A stretch of 64,000 nt of DNA from Pseudoxanthomonas sp. X-1 (GTDB lineage Bacteria; Pseudomonadota; Gammaproteobacteria; Xanthomonadales; Xanthomonadaceae). The position numbers and the translations under genes were made by a program. Positions 59,741-64,000 of the stretch are shown piece by piece. The stretch is taken from NCBI RefSeq assembly GCF_020042665.1, contig NZ_CP083376.1:4302501-4366500 (forward strand), in the 5' to 3' direction. The notes below the pieces were generated by a model, which saw only the letters and a program-made list of their open reading frames with translations, was not told the DNA's origin and made no database searches. The first letter of the stretch is position 1; the number at the start of each line of letters is the position of its first letter.

Positions 59741-60130
59741 ATGCACGGGCGAGCCCTGCTGACCGGCGCGGTCGCGCTGCTGGGTGCGGTGCTGGCCGCG
59801 ATGGCCGTGCTGATGCTGGCGACGGCGGTCGCCGGCCAGGTCGCGCAGGGACAGACCGGGTGGATCTTGCAGGCGATCGGCCTGCTGCTGTTTGCCGCCC
59901 CGGCGCTCGTATGGCCCTTCTCCTCGCGCGTGGCGCGCGCCCTGCTCTTCCTGGCGCTGTCTGCACTGGCACTGCTGGCGCTCTGGCTTGTCTTCTGGCC
60001 GCAGGGCGTCCCGGAGGTGCCGGTACTGACACGGATCGCGGTAATCGCGTTCGCCGTGCTGCTGGTCGTTCGCATGTGGATCTCGGCACGGCGGAGCCGG
60101 ACGGCACCGGCAACGGGGGCGCGGGAATGA
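59741..60130 (+). CDS. small integral membrane protein, unknown function
   Basis: 129 residues with four hydrophobic helices (about 8-30, 42-58, 65-83, 95-112) and a basic tail (ARRSRTAPATGARE). Its end overlaps the next gene by ATGA, so the two are coupled. No family recognised. Confidence 0.72.
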   Translation: MHGRALLTGAVALLGAVLAAMAVLMLATAVAGQVAQGQTGWILQAIGLLLFAAPALVWPFSSRVARALLFLALSALALLALWLVFWPQGVPEVPVLTRIAVIAFAVLLVVRMWISARRSRTAPATGARE

Positions 60131-60375
60131 TCCGGTTCGAGACCGAGGAGAAGGCGGCGATCGTGCGCCGGATCCAGCTGTACTTCGATCAGGAGCTGCG
60201 GCAGGAGATCGGCCGCTTCGATGCGGAGTTCCTGCTGGACTTCTTCGCCGAGGAGATCGGCGGATACTTCTACAACCGCGGCCTGTACGACGCGCAGGCC
60301 GTGCTGGCCGCGCGCGTGGATGACCTCAACGAGGCCATCGTGCAGCTCGAGAAGCCGACCGAGTTCCACAAATAG
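60127..60375 (+). CDS. DUF2164-family protein
   Basis: 82 residues matching the DUF2164 pattern throughout: EEKAAIVRRIQLYFDQELRQEIGRFDAEFLLDFFAEEIGGYFYNRGLYDAQAVL in segments, with the conserved Glu-Ile-Gly, LLDFF and YNxGLxDA elements. The family is small, helical, probably cytoplasmic and of unknown function. It starts within the membrane-protein gene (ATGA). Confidence 0.88.
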   Translation: MIRFETEEKAAIVRRIQLYFDQELRQEIGRFDAEFLLDFFAEEIGGYFYNRGLYDAQAVLAARVDDLNEAIVQLEKPTEFHK

Positions 60376-60514
60376 CGGTACTCGCGGCACCCGCGCGCAG
60401 ACAACCGCGGTGGCGCGTGCCGGGATCGTGGCGCGACCGCGCTGCGACCCTCGAGATGGGATCGTTACGCACAGGGGATAATGCGCAGCCCCGCCTCCCT
60501 CGCGCCGCTTCGCC

Positions 60515-61057
60515 GTGCTGATCGCCTTCAACAAGCCGTTCAACGTGCTGTGCCAGTTCACCGACCGCAGCGCCACGCCGCGGCCGACGCTGGCCGGCTT
60601 CGGGCTGCCCGGGGATGTCTACGCCGCCGGCCGGCTCGACTACGACAGCGAAGGTCTGCTGCTGCTCACCGACGAGGGCGCGCTGGCGCATCGGCTGACA
60701 GATCCGCGCCACAAGCAGGACAAGACCTACTGGGTGCAGGTGGAGGGCGCGCCGCGGCCCGACCAGCTGCAGGCGCTGAGCAACGGCGTGGTGTTGAACG
60801 ACGGCCCCACCCTGCCCGCGCGCGCGGCCCTGCTCGATCCGCCGCCGGCGCTGTGGCCGCGCGATCCGCCGGTGCGGGTGCGCAAGACCGTGCCCGATGC
60901 ATGGCTGGCGCTGACGCTGCGCGAGGGCCGCAACCGGCAGGTGCGGCGCATGACCGCGGCGGTGGGGCTGCCCACCCTGCGGCTGGTGCGCGTGGCGATG
61001 GGCGGCATCGCGCTGGACGGGCTCCAGCCGGGGCAGTGGCGCGTCGTGCGGGGCTGA
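60515..61057 (+). CDS. rluE: 23S rRNA pseudouridine synthase E (RluE)
   Basis: 180-residue RsuA/RluE-type pseudouridine synthase from a GTG start. The catalytic Asp is in [19 protein letters not shown], with KTYWVQVEG and [21 protein letters not shown] completing the family motifs. There is no N-terminal S4 domain, consistent with RluE, which makes pseudouridine 2457 of 23S rRNA. A 25-bp hairpin follows. Confidence 0.9.
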   Translation: MLIAFNKPFNVLCQFTDRSATPRPTLAGFGLPGDVYAAGRLDYDSEGLLLLTDEGALAHRLTDPRHKQDKTYWVQVEGAPRPDQLQALSNGVVLNDGPTLPARAALLDPPPALWPRDPPVRVRKTVPDAWLALTLREGRNRQVRRMTAAVGLPTLRLVRVAMGGIALDGLQPGQWRVVRG

Positions 61058-61079
61058 GATCGTCGAGGCCTGAAACGAA

Positions 61080-61104
61080 GACACCCGGCCATGCGCCGGG
61101 TGTC
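61080..61104. terminator. bidirectional terminator hairpin
   Basis: GACACCCGGC (61080-61089) and GCCGGGTGTC (61095-61104) form a perfect 10-bp stem between the convergent rluE and the minus-strand gene at 61175. On the minus strand it is followed by TTCGTTT. Confidence 0.7.
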
Positions 61105-61174
61105 GGATGAAAAGCTGGCTCGGCCGCCGCGACCGCGCTCGCGGCACGACGGCCGAGGACTCAGCGTGAAACCT

Positions 61175-61594
61175 TCAGTCCTTGGCCGGGGTCGCCTTCG
61201 GCGCCACGCGGCTGTAGCGGGTCGAGCGCGAGCGCACGCCGGCGTTGCCGCGGGTGGTCGCCGGCTCCAGGCGACGCGCGCTGCCGTTGAGCGGCTGCCC
61301 CTGCTTTTCCCTGTACTTGCGATAGACGGCGTAGCCGATCAGGCCCACGCCCACCGCGGCGGCGGCGCCCACGGCCACCGGATTGCGCTTGACGAAGTTG
61401 CCGGCGACCTTGCCGCCGGTGCGCACCGCGCCCAGCGCGGCACTGCTCTTGAACAGCTTGGCGGCCTTGGAGCTGCGCGAGGGCAACAGGTCGCGGGCGC
61501 TGCTGCCGGCATGACGCAGGCCATCGCCTGCCTGGTGGACCAGATCCAGGGCGGTTTCCAGGGCGCGATCGCTGATGTCGGAGAACTTGCTCAT
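61175..61594 (-). CDS. small membrane-anchored basic protein
   Basis: 139 residues. A helical N-terminal half (FSDISDRALETALDLVHQAGDGLRHAG) precedes a transmembrane-like segment PVAVGAAAAVGVGLIGYAVY (about 72-91) and a basic, Ser/Arg-rich tail. The layout recalls ElaB/YqjD/DUF883-type inner-membrane proteins but with the hydrophobic segment central; similarity is only by eye. AAGGGG lies before the ATG. Single gene. Confidence 0.7.
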   Translation of the reverse strand: MSKFSDISDRALETALDLVHQAGDGLRHAGSSARDLLPSRSSKAAKLFKSSAALGAVRTGGKVAGNFVKRNPVAVGAAAAVGVGLIGYAVYRKYREKQGQPLNGSARRLEPATTRGNAGVRSRSTRYSRVAPKATPAKD

Positions 61595-61718
61595 GGGGAA
61601 CCCCTTGGGTGATGACAGGCGACCAGTGTCCCGGCGGCGGTGTGGAAGGCTTGTGTGCGCAGTGCCGCGAGGCCTGCCGCAGGCTGAATGCCGGGATTCG
61701 CTGATTTAGCTTGGTGGG

Positions 61719-61784
61719 GTGGGAGCCGCCATGGCGGCGAGGGGCTTACCGGGAAAGCTTCATCGCCGCCATGGCGGCTCCCAC
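61719..61784. repeat. palindromic repeat, full copy 2
   Basis: A perfect 22-bp inverted repeat (61719-61740 and 61763-61784) with the same arms as the copy at 32338 and a related loop (TTACCGGGAAAGCTTCA). It lies between the small membrane-protein gene and hrpB. Confidence 0.8.
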
Positions 61785-61812
61785 GGAAGCGACGCGCTCC
61801 AGAACAGACGGC

Positions 61813-64000
61813 TCAGGTTCCGCGCGGCTTGGCGCGGTGGGTGGCGGTGGCGCTCCAGGGGTCGTCGGGCCAGGGATGGCGGGGATAGCGGCCCTTCATT
61901 TCCTTGCGCACCTCGGCATAGGTGTTGGCCCAGAAGCTGCGCAGGTCCTGGGTGACCTGCAGCGGCTTGCCGCCCGGCGAGAGCAGGTGCAGGGTCAGCG
62001 GCACGCGCCCGTCGGCGATGCGCGGGGTATCGCCCAGGCCGAACAGTTCCTGCAGCTTGACCGCCAGCACCGGCGCGCGCGGGCTGCCGTCGTGTTCCAG
62101 GCCGTAGTCGATGGGCCGCTCCAGGCCGGAGGGCACGGCGATGCGGGTGGGCGCCAGGGTGTCGATGCGCTGGCGCAGGGACCAGTCCAGGCCGGACTTG
62201 AGCGCCTCGCCCAGCGTGGCCTCGTCCAGCGCGTCCAGGCGCGTCTTGCCGGTGAAGGCGGGCCGGAGCCATTGGTCCAGCGTGGCCAGCAGCGCCGCGT
62301 CGGACCGGTCGGGCAGGTCCAGTTCGGGCATCCAGGCGCGCAGGCTCTGCACGCGCGCCTGCCACTGGCGCAGGCCCGGCGTCCACGGCAGCGCCTCCAG
62401 GCCGAGTTCGCGCACGGCCTCGGTCAGCGCGCCGGCGGCCTGCGCCGGATCGACGCGGCCGGCCGGACGCGCGTCCAGCACGATGGCGTCGAAGCGCGCC
62501 TCGCGCTGGGCCACCAGCGCGCGCCGGTCCGCGTCCCAGCGCACGTGGTCGCCGGTGGAGAAGCGCTCGGGAAAGGCCTGCCGCAGCGCGGCCTCGTCCA
62601 CCGGCGCGCCGCGCAGGATCAGGCCGTCGCGCGCCTCGAAGCGCAGCTCGCTGGCCACGATCCACGGCTCGCCGCGCAGGCTGCTGTCGTCGAACAGGCG
62701 CGCGGTGCGGCCGTTGCTCAGCGCATAGCGCAGCGGATCGGTCGCGTGGCGGAAGCCGATGCGGTCGGGGAAGGCGTGGATGAGCAGATCGCCGAGCACG
62801 TGCGCGTCCAGTTCGGCCGGGGCGCTGGCGTCCTCGCGCACGCGGCGGCGCCACTGGCGCGCGGCGGCATCGATGGTCGCCAGGCCGCCGCGGTGCGCAT
62901 CGCCCGCCACGCGCCCGTTGCGGAACGCCGCGAGCGCACGCCAGCGCGCGGCCAGGCCATCGCCGGCCTGGCGCAATGGATCGCGCGCCTCGATCATGGC
63001 GGCCAGGTCGCAGGCCAGCGCGCGCAGCGGCCCGGCGGGCGCGGCCAGCAGCATCGCCGCCAGGCGCGGATGCGTGCCCAGGCGCAGCATCCGCCGCCCG
63101 GTCTCGGTGATGGTGCCGGCCTGGCTCAGCGCGCCGAGCTTGCGCAGCAGATCGCGCGCGGCGGCCAGCGCGCCGGCCGGCGGCGGGTCGGGGAAGCGCA
63201 GCGCGTCACTGCCCCAGGCGGCCAGTTCCAGCGCCAGCGCGGCCAGTTCGACCTGGGCCAGCTCCGGGCGGCGCTGCGGTTCGAGCCGCTGCGAGGCCGG
63301 CCACAGCCGCCAGGCGACGCCCTCGGCCACGCGCCCGGCGCGGCCGGCGCGCTGATCGGCCGAGGCCTGGGCGATGCTCACCACGTCCAGCCGCGAGAAG
63401 CCGCTGTTGGGATCGAAGCGCGGCTCGCGCGCCAGGCCGCTGTCGATCACTACGCGCACGCCGGGCAGGGTCACCGACGACTCGGCCACGTTGGTGGCCA
63501 GCACGACGCGGCGGCGGCCGTCGGGATCGGGCTGCAGCACTTCGGACTGGCGCTCGACCGGCAACTCGCCATGCAGGGCCAGCACGTGCGCCTGGCCCAG
63601 CGCCGGGCTGTGGCCCAGCGCGGCCTCGACCTTGCCGATCTCGCGCTGCCCGGGCAGGAACACCAGCAGGTCGCCGGGCTGCTCGGCCAGCGCCTGCTCG
63701 ATCGCGCGGCGCGCCTGCGACTCCAGCGCCTCGTCGCGGCGCGCGGGGAAGTGCGACACCGCCACCGGGAAGCTGCGCCCGGCGCTGGTCAGCCGCGGCG
63801 CGTCCAGCCACTGCGACAGGCGCTCGCCATCCAGCGTCGCCGACATCACCACGATGCGCAGGTCTTCGCGCAGGCCGGCCTGCACGTCCAGCGCCAGGGC
63901 CAAGCCGAGGTCGCCGGCCAAGTGGCGCTCGTGGAATTCGTCGAACAGCAGCGCGCCGACGCCTTCCAGCAGCGGGTCGTCCTGCAGTATGCGGGTGAGG
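61813..64000 (-). CDS. hrpB: ATP-dependent RNA helicase HrpB (C-terminal part; 5' end outside window)
   Basis: About 728 residues are visible, cut at the right edge. The first visible segment holds the DEAH-box motif as DEFHERHLAGDLGL, then motif III (SATLD), the helicase C domain (VVLATNVAESSVTLPGVRVVIDSGLAR), motif VI (QASADQRAGRAGRV), a helicase-associated HA2 domain, and the HrpB-specific C-terminal domain (LLSPGGKPLQVTQDLRSFW, YAEVRKEMKGRYPRHPWPDDP), which interacts with PBP1B in E. coli. The Walker A region lies outside. The C-terminus (SATATHRAKPRGT) is complete. Confidence 0.95.
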   Translation of the reverse strand, partial: LTRILQDDPLLEGVGALLFDEFHERHLAGDLGLALALDVQAGLREDLRIVVMSATLDGERLSQWLDAPRLTSAGRSFPVAVSHFPARRDEALESQARRAIEQALAEQPGDLLVFLPGQREIGKVEAALGHSPALGQAHVLALHGELPVERQSEVLQPDPDGRRRVVLATNVAESSVTLPGVRVVIDSGLAREPRFDPNSGFSRLDVVSIAQASADQRAGRAGRVAEGVAWRLWPASQRLEPQRRPELAQVELAALALELAAWGSDALRFPDPPPAGALAAARDLLRKLGALSQAGTITETGRRMLRLGTHPRLAAMLLAAPAGPLRALACDLAAMIEARDPLRQAGDGLAARWRALAAFRNGRVAGDAHRGGLATIDAAARQWRRRVREDASAPAELDAHVLGDLLIHAFPDRIGFRHATDPLRYALSNGRTARLFDDSSLRGEPWIVASELRFEARDGLILRGAPVDEAALRQAFPERFSTGDHVRWDADRRALVAQREARFDAIVLDARPAGRVDPAQAAGALTEAVRELGLEALPWTPGLRQWQARVQSLRAWMPELDLPDRSDAALLATLDQWLRPAFTGKTRLDALDEATLGEALKSGLDWSLRQRIDTLAPTRIAVPSGLERPIDYGLEHDGSPRAPVLAVKLQELFGLGDTPRIADGRVPLTLHLLSPGGKPLQVTQDLRSFWANTYAEVRKEMKGRYPRHPWPDDPWSATATHRAKPRGT

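Overview
The window is about 70% G+C, gene-dense, and uses G/C-ending codons almost throughout. Several things point to the Xanthomonadaceae/Lysobacteraceae (Stenotrophomonas, Pseudoxanthomonas, Luteimonas, Lysobacter relatives): a GTAG-bounded hairpin pair of the type known from Stenotrophomonas maltophilia, a family-wide inverted repeat around GCCGCCATGGCGGC, and a stand-alone XVIPCD domain, the export signal of Xanthomonadales type IV killing effectors. No rRNA, canonical tRNA, CRISPR array, prophage or insertion sequence was seen. The region is chromosomal and accessory in flavour, rich in oxidoreductases and regulator/target pairs.

Layout. 1-13 kb: 2-oxoadipate dioxygenase/decarboxylase HglS, a radical SAM protein, a LysR/MFS/aldo-keto reductase set, a Tat-exported phosphoesterase, an HxlR/ene-reductase pair and a LysR/MFS/VOC set. 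13-20 kb: a secreted subtilase, a YadA-type trimeric adhesin, and a histidine kinase and response regulator that face each other and overlap at their 3' ends. 20-22 kb: a class II sirtuin and a second ene-reductase. 22-30 kb: a translationally coupled operon (LacI regulator, MRJP-like protein, Tat-exported aldo-keto reductase, triheme cytochrome c, gluconate-dehydrogenase-type gamma and flavoprotein subunits) for periplasmic oxidation of a sugar or polyol. 30-44 kb: XVIPCD protein, PurU, a 34-residue membrane peptide, GST, an AT-richer S41 protein, an amino-acid permease, a beta-lactamase-fold hydrolase, a LysR/aldo-keto reductase cluster with a tandem duplication, a DUF6624 protein and QueF. 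44-51 kb: an ECF sigma/anti-sigma pair facing a catalase-like/cytochrome b561 operon (both promoters share GGGAATA-N15-CGTCCTA), and a DmeF-type metal exporter with its RcnR/FrmR-type repressor. 51-57 kb: an RNA-repair locus and a GH3 beta-glucosidase. 57-64 kb: small genes, an aldo-keto reductase, RluE and the C-terminal part of helicase HrpB.

The most notable locus is 51.2-54.4 kb on the minus strand. A slipin (SPFH) gene and rtcB (RNA 3'-phosphate ligase) follow a long untranslated leader. That leader contains two abutting tRNA-like elements. One has intact D and T arms and an encoded ACCA end, but its anticodon arm is closed by a GCGA tetraloop, so it cannot decode. The other has a normal-sized anticodon arm (TTG in the loop) but C at position 33 and only a four-pair acceptor stem. 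At least four further hairpins follow. I infer a non-coding RNA with tRNA mimics, co-transcribed with an RtcB/slipin repair operon, comparable in idea to the YrlA RNAs of Rsr/RtcB operons.

Starts were chosen by ribosome-binding sites, family N-termini and overlaps. Family assignments come from reading the proteins, not from searches.
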